This document shows, one piece after another, positions 23,620 to 33,780 of a stretch of DNA of 49,867 nucleotides (positions are counted from its first letter, which is position 1; every line of letters starts with the position of its first letter). The notes under the pieces were generated by a model, which saw only the letters and a list, made by a program, of their open reading frames with translations, ran no database searches and was not told the origin of the DNA. A program made the translations under genes and the position numbers. The stretch comes from Planctomycetota bacterium. GTDB taxonomy: Bacteria; Planctomycetota; Planctomycetia; Pirellulales; Pirellulaceae. The stretch covers positions 1 through 49,867 of the forward strand of contig JAQCHP010000018.1 of NCBI GenBank assembly GCA_027619595.1, written 5' to 3'.

Positions 23620-26127
23620 TTATTCCGCAGTGAGAAAGGCAACGATGTCTCGCAGGTCGGACACGTCCAGCTGGCGATGGAGTCCGTCTGGCATGATGGA
23701 AACGCTGGCAGGTTTTCGCAGTTCGATCTGTTGGCTAGGGATCATGAATTGTTTGCCTTGCGTGTCGACGTAGGCCTCTTCGCCGTTATCACCACCGCGA
23801 GCCAGACGAAGTCCGGTCAGCGTGCGGCCGTCGGAGGTTTGCAGGACCCATGCCTGGTAGCGTGGCGCTACTTCTTTTGACGGCTGAAGGATCGATTCTA
23901 GAATTCGCTCCTTCGACTGGCTAGTCCCGACATGTGTTAGATCGGGCCCGATTTTTCCTCCACGACCTCGGTGTTGATGGCAGTGGATACAGCGAGTTGC
24001 CACGGACATCATGAATAGTTGCGACCCCACAACGGCATCGCCTGGCTGCGAAAAGACGCGCGCAGCCAAATCATGGAATTCGTTCGTCGCGTTATTCGAC
24101 GGGGACACATCGTATGTTGGCCGCGTCAAACGCAAGATTCGGACGGCGGTTTGTTGCACGGTCGGGTCAGGACTGGAACTGAGTGTTACTAGCAGATCTC
24201 GGTATTGACCGATCGCAGAGGAAAGTCCGACCATCGCGTTCGATTGCAAAATCGGATCGTGTTTGGTTGGCTCTTGCGCGAATTCGGCCAATAGTGCAAG
24301 CCGTTCCGGGGACGGTTCGTAGGCCAAGGTTCGGACCGCTTCCAGACGAAGGCCAGGGTCGGGCGACCGGAGATAGCTGGTCAGAACGTCGATCGTCAGC
24401 CATGGGTGGTGGGGCGAAATTGTGCGTAGTGCGATTGCGCGCAGAGTAGCGGAGCGTCGCGGGTTGGCCAACTCTCGTCGGAGTAAGGCGTCGTTGATTT
24501 GGCTATTACGTGGCTCCTTACTTCCGCCAAGCCAATCGATCGCACCGAGAACTGTCAAGTAGTAACGTTCGTTTGGGATCTCACCGTCCAGTAACTGTGT
24601 TACGTCCGGTTGTAGTTCACTGATTTGCTCATCGGCAATCCAACGTACCGCATAGAGTCGAACGTTGGCGTCGCTGTCCCGCAACGCTTGCCGAAGGTCG
24701 GCGATCGCGATCGGTCGCCGTGTCCAACGCCGTGCTTGTAGCATCGCTAAACGCACTGACGGGTTGAGCAAGTCTGGCGGCGATGGCGTCTGGTTGGGGA
24801 GTAACTTCGAGCAGGCCGCTACGCCCTGTTGTCGTACGAATGGGTCGTTGTGCCGCAAAGAGTCGGGGGCAATAAGATCGGATCGATCTTTATCACGGTC
24901 CTGGGAGTTTTTAGCGTCAATAGGAGCCAGCGCGACCGTGGTCGGCATGGGGAGTTCCGCATCTTCCACGCCGAGTCGCCATATTTTCCCTTGTCCGTGC
25001 ACCGGATAACTCTGGCTGACCCAGTCACCGAAGTACAGCGATCCGTCAGAGCCGATCGTCATGCCTGTTGGCCGAAACGTGTGGTCGCCCTGCACCACGA
25101 CTTGGCGTTTCGCGCCGAACGAACCGCCGCGTTGATAGAGTTCGTATCGTTCGATACAGTGTTCGCCCCAGCTTGTTACCCAGAGATACCCTCGATGCAT
25201 CAAAACAGCGGTTGGCGCTTCGCTGGTACCGCAGACCATGGGTAAGGTCCCCGGTAACTCGCCATCCCAAGCTTGCAGTGGGTGAATTCCAGCTCGACCA
25301 TATTCCCAGCGGTGGCCGTAATCGCCCGACTCGACGACATGTATCAAACGGCATGGGGGACTTGCATCGGGATCGTTATCGACGGTAAACAATTTTCCGA
25401 ACGCTTCGCAGATACTAAATGGATTCCAGAATCCGGTGGCATAGCGTTGGATATTTTTGCCTTCGGGCGTGCCGACAAAAATGGTGCCACAACCTCCGCG
25501 GTCCGAAATCTGCGAGCCATCGGCCCCGATGAGGCGGTATTCGGCCCCCAGATTTTCGCCAAGTCCCAGCAGAAGCCGATCGTCGTGCGTCAACGTGATG
25601 CCACTCAAGCCGTTATGCGGATAGTCGCCCGGCGATTCTAGCCGAACAATCACTCGATCGGATCGACTTGCATCCCAGGGCGGTTTTTGGAGGTCCTCGT
25701 GTTGCAACAAGTGGACGTCACGACGTGTGACAATGTAGAGACCTCCTTTCGGTGCGGCCAAGACATTCATGGTCTGGTGGAGTCCAGTGGCAATCGTGGA
25801 CCACTGGTCATAGTGTCCGTCACCATCGGAATCGCGCAGTCTCCTTATCTCGTCGCTGGCTGGGCCAACGTAATCGTTGGACCGCTGATGGGTGTGAGAA
25901 TTGACCACGACCACGTCATTCTCCAGGCAAGTAAGGCCAATCGGTGTCATGACGTCGGGTTCGGTGGCGATCTTGTCTAGTCGAAGTCCGTCGACGAGTA
26001 CTTGCGGGGGCGCTCCAAAGCCGAAACATTGGATGGACAACCAAAACGCTAAAGCAAGAAATTCGGAAAATCCCCGGTGGAGAGTAGCCACTGGAACACC
26101 AGAGGAAGAGAGTGATTGGCGCGACAT
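23620..26127 (-). CDS. Secreted PVC-type propeller dehydrogenase with HEAT-like repeats and C-terminal cytochrome c
   Basis: This is a periplasmic protein of 835 residues typical of planctomycetes. A signal peptide (residues ~20-40) precedes a six-bladed propeller related to sugar/sorbosone dehydrogenases (about 45-400; features include SDEIRRLRDSDGDGHYDQWS and NGLSGITLTHDDRLLLGLGE). Alpha-helical HEAT-like repeats follow (about 430-680), then a small cytochrome c domain with C-I-H-C-H at about 713-717, GPDLTHVG, and a likely distal methionine in SIMPDGL. Such proteins probably oxidise a sugar-like substrate and pass electrons to haem c. The start 26127 follows GGGGAC in a suitable position; earlier in-frame ATGs exist up to 26214. 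It lies 107 bases downstream of the PhoH gene. Confidence 0.9.
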   Translation of the reverse strand: MSRQSLSSSGVPVATLHRGFSEFLALAFWLSIQCFGFGAPPQVLVDGLRLDKIATEPDVMTPIGLTCLENDVVVVNSHTHQRSNDYVGPASDEIRRLRDSDGDGHYDQWSTIATGLHQTMNVLAAPKGGLYIVTRRDVHLLQHEDLQKPPWDASRSDRVIVRLESPGDYPHNGLSGITLTHDDRLLLGLGENLGAEYRLIGADGSQISDRGGCGTIFVGTPEGKNIQRYATGFWNPFSICEAFGKLFTVDNDPDASPPCRLIHVVESGDYGHRWEYGRAGIHPLQAWDGELPGTLPMVCGTSEAPTAVLMHRGYLWVTSWGEHCIERYELYQRGGSFGAKRQVVVQGDHTFRPTGMTIGSDGSLYFGDWVSQSYPVHGQGKIWRLGVEDAELPMPTTVALAPIDAKNSQDRDKDRSDLIAPDSLRHNDPFVRQQGVAACSKLLPNQTPSPPDLLNPSVRLAMLQARRWTRRPIAIADLRQALRDSDANVRLYAVRWIADEQISELQPDVTQLLDGEIPNERYYLTVLGAIDWLGGSKEPRNSQINDALLRRELANPRRSATLRAIALRTISPHHPWLTIDVLTSYLRSPDPGLRLEAVRTLAYEPSPERLALLAEFAQEPTKHDPILQSNAMVGLSSAIGQYRDLLVTLSSSPDPTVQQTAVRILRLTRPTYDVSPSNNATNEFHDLAARVFSQPGDAVVGSQLFMMSVATRCIHCHQHRGRGGKIGPDLTHVGTSQSKERILESILQPSKEVAPRYQAWVLQTSDGRTLTGLRLARGGDNGEEAYVDTQGKQFMIPSQQIELRKPASVSIMPDGLHRQLDVSDLRDIVAFLTAE

Positions 26128-26234
26128 CAAGAAGTCCCCATGCATCGTCTTAGTTAATTTATCGAAGTGCGCGAAACATACCGGCAAGATATTCCTGGAT
26201 GCAGCGGCGGCCATGGAACGGAAGCGAGGCTGTG

Positions 26235-27581
26235 CTAAAGCAAGTCACTCGCCAAGTCAGCGAGATTCGACCGCTCACCTTTGTCCAGCGTAATATGAGC
26301 GTAAATAGATTGACCTGTCATTCGATTGATCAAGTAACTCAATCCATTGGAAAGTGAGTCGAGATACGGGTGATCAATCTGGTGGATATCGCCGGTGAAG
26401 ACAATCTTGGTACCTTCGCCAGCACGAGTAATAATGGTTTTGATTTCATGCGGAGTTAGGTTTTGCGCCTCGTCGATGATCATATACATTCGCTGTAGGC
26501 TGCGTCCGCGAATGTAAGCCAGTGGAGTAATGACTAGTTTCTCGGATTGCAGCATGTCGGCAATCCGTTGCGCGGCAGCATCGTGATCGGGAAATTGGTG
26601 GCGGATTACGGCGAGGTTGTCATACAAGGGCTGCATGTACGGATCAAGTTTGGCGGAAATATCTCCGGGCAGAAATCCCAAGTCGCGATTACTGAGCGGT
26701 ACGACGGGGCGAGCCAGCATAATCTGTCGGTAGTTCGATCGAGTTTCAAGTGCAGCAGCAAGCGCCAGGAGCGTTTTTCCTGTGCCCGCCTTGCCCAGCA
26801 GCGTAACCAGCGATATCTCGCGGTTCAACAAGGCTGCTAGTGCGAACGATTGTTCCGCGTTGCGAGGATTGATTCCGTAGGCCGTCCCACGCTCAATTCG
26901 CTGAAAGGCTTGGCTATCGCTGCGAAACGTTGCCAGTACCGACCTCGATCCATTGCGAAAAATAAAATTTTCGTTTGCAATGGGCGCTGGATCGACATCT
27001 ACATCCAGCGCAGGAACTAATCCAGGTCCTTGGTAAAAGTGTTCAATCCAATCACCGGGCATGTTTTCTTGAATTCGTTTTCCATTGTAGAGTTTATCAA
27101 AACTCTCGACTTTGTCGGAAGTGTAGTCTTCAGCCGGAAGTCCCAACGATTTGGCCTTCATGCGAAGGTTGGTATCTTTGGTCACCAGGATTACGGTTCG
27201 ATGAGGTTCTTGCGACCGCAGACGCAAGGCGACGTTGAGGATGCGGTGGTCGGGTGTATCGGCAAAAAAAGCTTCTTTGAGTTCTTGCTCAAAGGGTCCG
27301 GATAAAACGACACGGATATTGCCTAGCTCGGGCCCACGAGGTGCCCCCTGAGGCGAGACGAGTGAACCGGTGAGTTGGTCGATCTGTCGCAAGAATGCTC
27401 TTGCCTGGAAGTGGATGTCTTCTTTGCCCCGTTTAAATTGATCAAGTTCCTCCAGGACGGTAATCGGCAGTACCACATCGTGCTCAGCAAACCCGCGAAG
27501 ACAGGTACTGTCGTGCAGAATGACGTTGGTATCCAACACGAATAGCTTAGTCGCGGACGGGGCGGTCGCAGGATTTGACAT
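26235..27581 (-). CDS. PhoH-like ATPase with N-terminal PIN domain (PhoH2)
   Basis: This 448-residue protein combines a PIN ribonuclease domain and a PhoH ATPase, as in PhoH2/YlaK-type proteins, which are reported to unwind and cleave RNA. The PIN domain opens [13 protein letters not shown] (D17 is the first metal ligand), with further acidic residues in VLEELD and [12 protein letters not shown]. The PhoH part has Walker A GKAGTGKT (about 263-270), an Asp/Glu-rich Walker B in [12 protein letters not shown], and [12 protein letters not shown] 27581 is chosen because CGGAGA lies about 8 bases before it. It is 22 bases downstream of cytidylate kinase and on the same strand, so both are probably transcribed together. 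Confidence 0.93.
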   Translation of the reverse strand: MSNPATAPSATKLFVLDTNVILHDSTCLRGFAEHDVVLPITVLEELDQFKRGKEDIHFQARAFLRQIDQLTGSLVSPQGAPRGPELGNIRVVLSGPFEQELKEAFFADTPDHRILNVALRLRSQEPHRTVILVTKDTNLRMKAKSLGLPAEDYTSDKVESFDKLYNGKRIQENMPGDWIEHFYQGPGLVPALDVDVDPAPIANENFIFRNGSRSVLATFRSDSQAFQRIERGTAYGINPRNAEQSFALAALLNREISLVTLLGKAGTGKTLLALAAALETRSNYRQIMLARPVVPLSNRDLGFLPGDISAKLDPYMQPLYDNLAVIRHQFPDHDAAAQRIADMLQSEKLVITPLAYIRGRSLQRMYMIIDEAQNLTPHEIKTIITRAGEGTKIVFTGDIHQIDHPYLDSLSNGLSYLINRMTGQSIYAHITLDKGERSNLADLASDLL

Positions 27582-27603
27582 GCAAGAATCTCCGTGTGGT
27601 TGG

Positions 27604-28293
27604 TCAATGTGGCTCCGACACTGACTTACGAATCCATGATTCAAGTATCTCTACGACTTGTATTATTTCCAATCCATCGGTATCGATGTGAATCGCATCT
27701 GTCGCTGGTATGAGGGAACCGAACGGGCGAGTTCGGTCACGTTCGTCCCGCAGTTCTTGATGGGTCAGGACTTCTTCGAAGTTGTAGTCTTGACCTCGTT
27801 CCTGGAGATCGCTCCAACGCCGCTTGGCTCGTTCTGTGGCAGATGCGGTGAGGAAGAATTTACATCGAGCCTGCGGAAATACCACGGTTCCTTGGTCGCG
27901 CCCTTCCGTAATGGTAGGGAGATGCTGAACGGCAGCGCGTTGCCACTCGACAAGTCGATTGCGAACATCTTGATTGTCGGCCACCAAGGATACGATGTTG
28001 GTGACTTCCCACGTGCGAATCAACGATGTCACGTTCTCGCCGTTCAAAAATACCTGGTCTTCGTTCAAACGTACATCGAGCTGTGAAACCAGGTTGCTCA
28101 GCAAGTCGGCGGACCGAATGTCAATCTTTGCACGGATCGCCGCCAGCGCCACTGCGCGGTACATAGCGCCCGTATCGAGGAATTGGAAGCCCAATCGTCG
28201 GGCAAGTTCTCGTGCCACGGTCGATTTGCCGGCACCGGCGGGACCATCAATCGTCACAACAATTACGTCCAATACGCTTCCACCTCCATCCAT
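27604..28293 (-). CDS. cmk: Cytidylate kinase
   Basis: This enzyme phosphorylates CMP and dCMP with ATP in the cytoplasm, a housekeeping step in nucleotide recycling. The P-loop is GPAGAGKST (about residues 17-25), followed by [13 protein letters not shown], the characteristic CMP-binding stretch. [12 protein letters not shown] is the second signature, and [11 protein letters not shown] is the ATP-lid arginine region. The length (229 residues) is normal. A TTG at 28272, preceded by GGAGGTGG, is a plausible alternative start that would remove 7 residues. The 5' end overlaps the hydrolase gene upstream by 31 bases, so the two are probably co-translated. Confidence 0.95.
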   Translation of the reverse strand: MDGGGSVLDVIVVTIDGPAGAGKSTVARELARRLGFQFLDTGAMYRAVALAAIRAKIDIRSADLLSNLVSQLDVRLNEDQVFLNGENVTSLIRTWEVTNIVSLVADNQDVRNRLVEWQRAAVQHLPTITEGRDQGTVVFPQARCKFFLTASATERAKRRWSDLQERGQDYNFEEVLTHQELRDERDRTRPFGSLIPATDAIHIDTDGLEIIQVVEILESWIRKSVSEPH

Positions 28294-31052
28294 TCGTTGG
28301 ATCCCAAGTTGGTGACGATCACACCGTCTTCAATGCGAGCGGCACATTCGCAATTGCCAGCTAAGTCCAGAATGCGTGCTTCTTTGATCGAGCGGAACGC
28401 ACTAATTCTCGCTGTGGCGGCACGTCCCTCCGTTTCCAGTAGACGTGCCCGAAACCCGACACAATCTTCTAAAGGGCCGATGATCGGCGTCAGACCGGAC
28501 AGCCAAATATTGCGTGCGTCGACATGCAAGAGCCAGCCCCGCGGGTGGCCATTGGGCACAAAGCTACCGGTGAGGTAGGACGTTGTCGGGTCGGAAAACG
28601 GATTGCCTTCCGGGCCGGAGAGATACTCTTGCCAGGGATAGGCAGATTCCATTGAAATTCCCAAGCGGAATTGGCGGGTCTGTTCGCGGCCAGTCATCAG
28701 AAGGGTATCGAGCATTCGATCGCCCGACAGTCGATGGTAAGGAATTCCGCCGCACAATAACGTAGCACGCCGCTTGCCGCATTGCAGATCGACGTAGCCT
28801 GGCGCTTCAATTCGTGACGTCGCGGATGGTTGACGCGTCATGTGCAGGTCGCGATGAATGACCGCACCGGCATCCTTCCAGGCTAGGCGGAAGGCGATGT
28901 AATTCTCCCCAGGAAAATCGGACGTCTCTAACTCAAAAAAGTCGACTGGAGTCAGTTCAATATCAAACCATGCCGTTCGACTGCCTCGCCACAAGGTTAC
29001 ACGTTGCCGAAACCGGCAAGTCGTTTTTTCGCGGTCATCGACTAGGTGGCCTTGCGATTCGATACTCCCCCAAACGGGTCCGGTACACGTAATGCGCACA
29101 CTTTCGGCGACCATACGCGAGTACTTGAATGGATCGGCGGGAGATTCCGACGAATTCGCGGCGCCGTCGCTGACTCGTTGTCGACTGGCCAATTGTTGGG
29201 ACAACAAATTGTCACGATGTTGGTAGTCTCGCAATGAGCTGAATCCACCGGTCTTCGAGTCGATGGTGAGTTGCATGAATTCGTTCCGCAGAGTGTAACC
29301 GTCGGCCACATTCGGGGGCGTAGGTTGATCTTCGGACAATACTTGGTGGTTCGTCGTGGGCAACCAAGCGAATCCACATGGTGGGACATCGACAACTGCA
29401 TAAAAACGATCGGACTGGCGACCGCTGGCAACAACATAGTCCTCCAATAACGACGGTCCCTGAAACCCGGGAAGTTCCACGAGTGTCCGACGCGGTAGCG
29501 CAAAGGGGTTGACGGCGAGCCAACCCGCTTCGATGGCTTGATGGCGGGGACTAGCAATTGCCATTGAAAACGCAGGTAATACTTCCGATGATGGGAGATT
29601 CTGCTGCGAATGAGCCGCTTTACCGGCGACGAAGCTCGTTAGGGCCATCAGATGTTGGTCTGCCATCCGCTGGCGCCACTGTTCCCAGATTGGTACCGTG
29701 ATGGTGATGGGACGTGTTTGTTGCGAAGCGATGTCTTGCGCCAGATAGGGACTTCGGTAGTCATCGGCCGTATGACGATCGTAGTGCCCCATGTAGCTCG
29801 AACGTTCCAAGTACTCGTTGACGGTGACAAAGCGTCCCAGAACCGGATGGATTTCAGTCGCTTTTCGTAGGTCTTGAAGCCAAGGATTCTGTTGTCCAGG
29901 CCAGTAGGCCAACAACGCGGTGGCCACATGATCGCTGTCCATCGATTGACTTAACTGGGTCGCCAAATACAAGAAAGTTTCCGGCGCTGCGGCATCGGCG
30001 GGAAGGCGTCCAATCGCTTCGATTGTGGCGCCCGAGGTACCTTGCCAGGTGGTCTTCACCTGGTTCGCGTGGGGGAATTTTCCACCGTCTAACGTGAAAT
30101 GGATAGCACCTCGGTAGCCGCACCGTTTCAAAAGCTCCGGCAAAGTGGCACACAATCCAAACGTGCGACGTCCAAAGACTTGGGGCGCTTCTCCGATCAT
30201 ATCGCGAAACTGTTCGGCTCCCGCCCGGAAGTGTGCGACAATTTCGTCGGCCGGCAGGAGGGGCAGTCTCGCCTCGAACGGTTCGCCCCCCACAATTCCC
30301 AATTGCCCGTGTTCCATCTGCTGTCGCAGCATCGACAGCGAATCTTGGTCAGTTTGGGATAATCGGTTCAACGTTTCCCCGGTCAACATGAGATTCTTAG
30401 CAAGTCCGCCATCGAGCAGACTTGCCATGAAGTGTCGTCCGGTAGTTGATGGTGTAGCGAGAATGATTTCCAGTAGGAACACATCGACCGCGTAGTAGTG
30501 GTCTCTCTCCTGTGCAAGTTGATCAAATCCGGCTTGAATGTTGGACCGGGCCTGCTCTGCATCACCGCGCAAGGCTGCGTGAGCCGCTGCCAGGGTTGTG
30601 GCCGCGAAACGCTCTTCGTCGAGCGAGCAGGAATGGCGCATCTGACGCGTCATTAACTGGACTTGTAGCGTGACATATCCCAAAGCATGAAATGCGGCGA
30701 CCAGCTCGTCGGGAATGTCGCAGTTCGGAATTTCCAAAGTGTCGCACAGGCTCGAGACGATCTCGCTTCGAATCGGATTGTCACCCAGGAAGAACACTTG
30801 AGGTCCGTCGTTGGCAATTGAATTTCTCGGCACGTCGGCGACCTGGGGGACGACAAGCACACTGGGCGCAGGCTCGCTGCGACTGGAAAAATGTCGCCAG
30901 ATTGGCAAGGCCCCGGCAAACGCCAAGAGCCTGGGATGCCAAACGGCAGTCCAGCTCGTCAAAATTTGCGTGGCTTCTGGGCCGCGGTAGTGGGACGGAA
31001 AGTCTTCCCAACCATGGCAAGGAACTGCAATTGCCATTGAGCCATTCAACAT
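28263..31052 (-). CDS. GH38/GH57-like glycosyl hydrolase (alpha-mannosidase-like), probable
   Basis: This is a 929-residue protein with the overall plan of large glycoside hydrolases of the GH38 type: an N-terminal helical/barrel part with FGRRTFGLCATLPELLKRCGY, a middle part with a region of tight turns, and a C-terminal beta-rich region (FDIELTPVDFFELETSDFPG, then CVGFRARLLETEGRAATARI). The classical GH38 nucleophile stretch was not identified, so catalysis is unproven and it may be an atypical or inactive member. No signal peptide is visible, which suggests a cytoplasmic location. The start at 31052 is supported by GGAAGG 6 bases upstream. It is the first gene of the minus-strand block with cmk and phoH, and divergent from pilM. 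Confidence 0.6.
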   Translation of the reverse strand: MLNGSMAIAVPCHGWEDFPSHYRGPEATQILTSWTAVWHPRLLAFAGALPIWRHFSSRSEPAPSVLVVPQVADVPRNSIANDGPQVFFLGDNPIRSEIVSSLCDTLEIPNCDIPDELVAAFHALGYVTLQVQLMTRQMRHSCSLDEERFAATTLAAAHAALRGDAEQARSNIQAGFDQLAQERDHYYAVDVFLLEIILATPSTTGRHFMASLLDGGLAKNLMLTGETLNRLSQTDQDSLSMLRQQMEHGQLGIVGGEPFEARLPLLPADEIVAHFRAGAEQFRDMIGEAPQVFGRRTFGLCATLPELLKRCGYRGAIHFTLDGGKFPHANQVKTTWQGTSGATIEAIGRLPADAAAPETFLYLATQLSQSMDSDHVATALLAYWPGQQNPWLQDLRKATEIHPVLGRFVTVNEYLERSSYMGHYDRHTADDYRSPYLAQDIASQQTRPITITVPIWEQWRQRMADQHLMALTSFVAGKAAHSQQNLPSSEVLPAFSMAIASPRHQAIEAGWLAVNPFALPRRTLVELPGFQGPSLLEDYVVASGRQSDRFYAVVDVPPCGFAWLPTTNHQVLSEDQPTPPNVADGYTLRNEFMQLTIDSKTGGFSSLRDYQHRDNLLSQQLASRQRVSDGAANSSESPADPFKYSRMVAESVRITCTGPVWGSIESQGHLVDDREKTTCRFRQRVTLWRGSRTAWFDIELTPVDFFELETSDFPGENYIAFRLAWKDAGAVIHRDLHMTRQPSATSRIEAPGYVDLQCGKRRATLLCGGIPYHRLSGDRMLDTLLMTGREQTRQFRLGISMESAYPWQEYLSGPEGNPFSDPTTSYLTGSFVPNGHPRGWLLHVDARNIWLSGLTPIIGPLEDCVGFRARLLETEGRAATARISAFRSIKEARILDLAGNCECAARIEDGVIVTNLGSNEWMEVEAYWT

Positions 31053-31228
31053 TTAGCGCCTTCCAGCGGGGTAAGCCGGTCACAACGGAGCGGTTCAGGA
31101 TAGCTGAACCAGGGACCGTTCGTCGATTCCACTCAGGAACCAGGCGTTTTCATGACCGGAAAGGCCGTACAGGCGCCCAGGCGGGCAGGTCCCCGCCCAC
31201 CGGAGCGGTCGCCCTAGGGGTAGATTTG

Positions 31229-31258
31229 TTGACAAAGGGAGGTCGCCACCGATAGACT
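31229..31258 (+). promoter_or_regulatory. Sigma-70-like promoter for the pilM operon
   Basis: The -35 hexamer TTGACA (31229-31234) is a perfect match to the consensus. The -10 TAGACT (31253-31258) matches at four of six positions, with an 18-base spacer. Transcription would begin near 31265 and give a leader of about 220 bases before pilM at 31485. The call is from sequence only. Confidence 0.55.
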
Positions 31259-31263
31259 ATCTA

Positions 31264-31425
31264 ATGGAACGGAGACGTCTCACGCCGTTAACGGATGACA
31301 TGAGCCGGCTCGACGACGCCGAAATGAGGATTCATACCTCGTCACGGCGACGATTTGATCTCATCTTTGACCAATTTTCATTCGTTACTGCCGGTGGCAC
31401 TTCGTGTGCCGGACGTGATCGTTAG
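31264..31425 (+). CDS. Possible leader ORF, 53 codons
   Basis: An ATG at 31264 lies at or next to the predicted transcription start, so it could be translated as a leaderless message. The product, rich in Arg and Asp, shows no recognisable motif (MERRRLTPLTDDMSRLDDAE at the start). It ends 60 bases before pilM. Open frames of this length arise often by chance, so this is offered only as a candidate. Confidence 0.2.
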   Translation: MERRRLTPLTDDMSRLDDAEMRIHTSSRRRFDLIFDQFSFVTAGGTSCAGRDR

Positions 31426-31484
31426 TGAAGCCGTCCTTGATTGGAGTGGTGGACGCTGACGCTTGCGAATAGAGGAATCGCCCG

Positions 31485-33770
31485 ATGGCTCGAGGCAACG
31501 CGGTTTGGGGAATCGACATTGGCCAGTCCGGATTGAAGGCACTGCGCTGTTCGCTTGAAAGTGACGGCAAAACGGTCCGTGCCGAAGCTTTCGATTTTAT
31601 CGAATATCCGCAGATCCTGAGCCAGCCCGATGCCGATCCGGATGCCCTCGTTCGTGACGCGCTGAAGGAGTTTCTGTCCCGCAATTCGGTCCGCGGCGAC
31701 AAGGTGGCGATAGCGGTGTCAGGCCAAAGCGGCCTCGCTCGATTCATTAAATTGCCGCCCGTCGAAAAATCCAAGATTCCGGACATTGTCAAATACGAAG
31801 CCAAGCAGCAAATTCCGTTTGACCTGAACGATGTTATATGGTCGTACCAGCAGGTTCCGGGTAGCCTCAAATCCGACGCTCAAGAGACGGAAATCGGCCT
31901 TTTCGCGATGAAACGCGAGCACGTGTTTCGCGCAATTCGACCGCTCGACGATCTGGGCGTTGAACTCGACATTGTTCAGCTAATGCCGATTTGCATTTAC
32001 AACGCGGTCACGTACGGTGTCCTTACGGATGTCCCGCCGCCGGAAGAATACGATCCGCAGACTCCGTTGCCGTGGGTCGTTGTCTTATCGATAGGGACGG
32101 AAGCAACCGACTTGGTGCTCACAAATGGTTACCGCATTTGGAACCGAAGCATACCGTTAGGTGGTAACCACTTTACCAAACAATTGACGAAGGAGATGAA
32201 GCTTACATTTGCGAACGCTGAGCAACTCAAACGCAATTCACGGGAAGCAGAGAACGCCAAAGAGATTTTTCAAGCGATGCGATCGGTGTTTAGCGACTTG
32301 GTGACGGAAGTGCAACGCAGCATGGCGTTTTTCCGCACGATTGAGCGGTCAGCCACTATTTCGCGTGTGGTGGCCTTGGGGAATACGATCAAACTGCCTG
32401 GCTTGCAGCAGTATCTGGCCAAGAACTTGGGAGTTCCCGTAGATCGTGTGAATTCCTACGAACATCTACAAGGCTCCGAGGTCACCGCGGCTCCCGCCTT
32501 CGAGGATAATATTGCAGCATTTTCTGTCTGTTATGGCCTAGTGCTGCAAGGGTTAGGACTGGGCAAAATGTCGACCAATCTCGTACCTCGAGAATTGGTG
32601 GTGGCCCGCATCATTCGTCGGAAAAAACCTTGGGCGCTAGCCGCCGTCGCAGCCACGCTCGCGGCACTTTCGTTCAATTATATGTTCCACTTGAGTCGCT
32701 GGTCGGAATCACAAACGACGCATTATTCTCAGGCAAATTCCCAGGCGAAACAGACGGTGACTTTGAGCACGACGCTGCAGAAAAAAGATGAAGACCAAAA
32801 GAATCAATTGGAAATGCTCAAACAGCTGGGCAAACAAGTTGTAGGAAATGCAGAAGGTCGGATCCTGATGTTGGAATTGGTGAAGGTCATCAACGAGTCG
32901 CTGCCGCGTCCGGAGGGAGTGGACCCAATGGCAGTCGATCCCCTACCGATTGCCAGTGGGAAACGACCTGAGATCCACATCGAGCATATCGAAATGGAAT
33001 ATAAGACCGATGTTAAGGAATGGTTCACGGAAGATGCCAAGAAGCGATTTATGCAGGGACGTGCAACCTCCGTGAGTCTATCGGCCGAGGAAGCGAGTGA
33101 ACCGGCAACCACGGATGGCGTTCCGACCGGTGCTACCGATGACCCGACGGCTGCTGCTGTAGAAACGGCAGCCGTGGCCCCAGCCACGAGTGAAGATGGC
33201 GTCCCAACTGACCCTGGCGCGGCAGCCGATGGGCAGACAGCTGCCGACGACACCGTTGCGATTAACGATGCCGTCTTGGGTGGCCGATCTGGATGGATTG
33301 TCGAGTTAAAGTGCGTTCACTATCACAACGATGCCAAAAGTCTGGGTCCGGAGGAGAGGGGACCCCAGTATGCTCGCAATACACTCCTTTACCAACTTCG
33401 ATCCGATCGCAAGATAACCCTCCCCGTCCCTGGCGACAAAGCGGTTCCGTCTCGCGAGTTTACGCTGGAACAATTGGGGATTTACTTTCCGTTGATTGCC
33501 GCTGACGATGGACCAACCTTTAAGAGAATTGCCAATCCCAATTACGTTCCCCCCGTGGATTGGCAGGGCGCTGCGTCTAGGCCGCAGATTCAGCCGGGGA
33601 ACCCATCAGCGCAACTTGATGCAAAAGAAGCCAAAGATAACCCGCAAACTTTTAGGGTATTGACGTACACGTTTACAGTTCAGTTTGCGTGGATCCCACG
33701 TCGGTTGAGCGAACGAGACGAGCCGCTTGGTGCCGGCGAGAATCAAACTGGCGCACTGCCGCCTTCCTAA
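31485..33770 (+). CDS. pilM: PilM-type actin-like ATPase fused to a membrane/periplasmic C-terminal half
   Basis: This is a 761-residue protein. The N-terminal ~370 residues are a PilM/FtsA-like actin-fold ATPase: GIDIGQSGLKA (about 9-19) as phosphate-1, LPPVEKSKIPDIVKYEA as the type IV pilus hallmark, and a later nucleotide-binding strand (VVVLSIGTEATDLVL). Ordinary PilM is cytoplasmic and ends there (~350 residues). Here a membrane segment follows (about 379-397), then a coiled coil-like stretch and a long extracytoplasmic region with a low-complexity Ala/Thr/Val part (about 545-585). This resembles PilM plus a PilN-like portion in one chain. GAGGA precedes the ATG by about 8 bases. It is the first gene of a three-gene unit. 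Confidence 0.85.
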   Translation: MARGNAVWGIDIGQSGLKALRCSLESDGKTVRAEAFDFIEYPQILSQPDADPDALVRDALKEFLSRNSVRGDKVAIAVSGQSGLARFIKLPPVEKSKIPDIVKYEAKQQIPFDLNDVIWSYQQVPGSLKSDAQETEIGLFAMKREHVFRAIRPLDDLGVELDIVQLMPICIYNAVTYGVLTDVPPPEEYDPQTPLPWVVVLSIGTEATDLVLTNGYRIWNRSIPLGGNHFTKQLTKEMKLTFANAEQLKRNSREAENAKEIFQAMRSVFSDLVTEVQRSMAFFRTIERSATISRVVALGNTIKLPGLQQYLAKNLGVPVDRVNSYEHLQGSEVTAAPAFEDNIAAFSVCYGLVLQGLGLGKMSTNLVPRELVVARIIRRKKPWALAAVAATLAALSFNYMFHLSRWSESQTTHYSQANSQAKQTVTLSTTLQKKDEDQKNQLEMLKQLGKQVVGNAEGRILMLELVKVINESLPRPEGVDPMAVDPLPIASGKRPEIHIEHIEMEYKTDVKEWFTEDAKKRFMQGRATSVSLSAEEASEPATTDGVPTGATDDPTAAAVETAAVAPATSEDGVPTDPGAAADGQTAADDTVAINDAVLGGRSGWIVELKCVHYHNDAKSLGPEERGPQYARNTLLYQLRSDRKITLPVPGDKAVPSREFTLEQLGIYFPLIAADDGPTFKRIANPNYVPPVDWQGAASRPQIQPGNPSAQLDAKEAKDNPQTFRVLTYTFTVQFAWIPRRLSERDEPLGAGENQTGALPPS

Positions 33771-33780
33771 GGATACTTTG

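Larger units (their letters stand above)
31053..31484. other. Divergent intergenic region between the hydrolase and pilM
   Basis: This is 432 bases without a convincing gene. It contains an imperfect dyad GGTTCAG-GATAG-CTGAACC (31092-31110), a good plus-strand promoter (31229-31258) and a possible 53-codon ORF (31264-31425). The minus-strand promoter for the hydrolase block should lie in the left part but was not pinned down. Confidence 0.6.
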
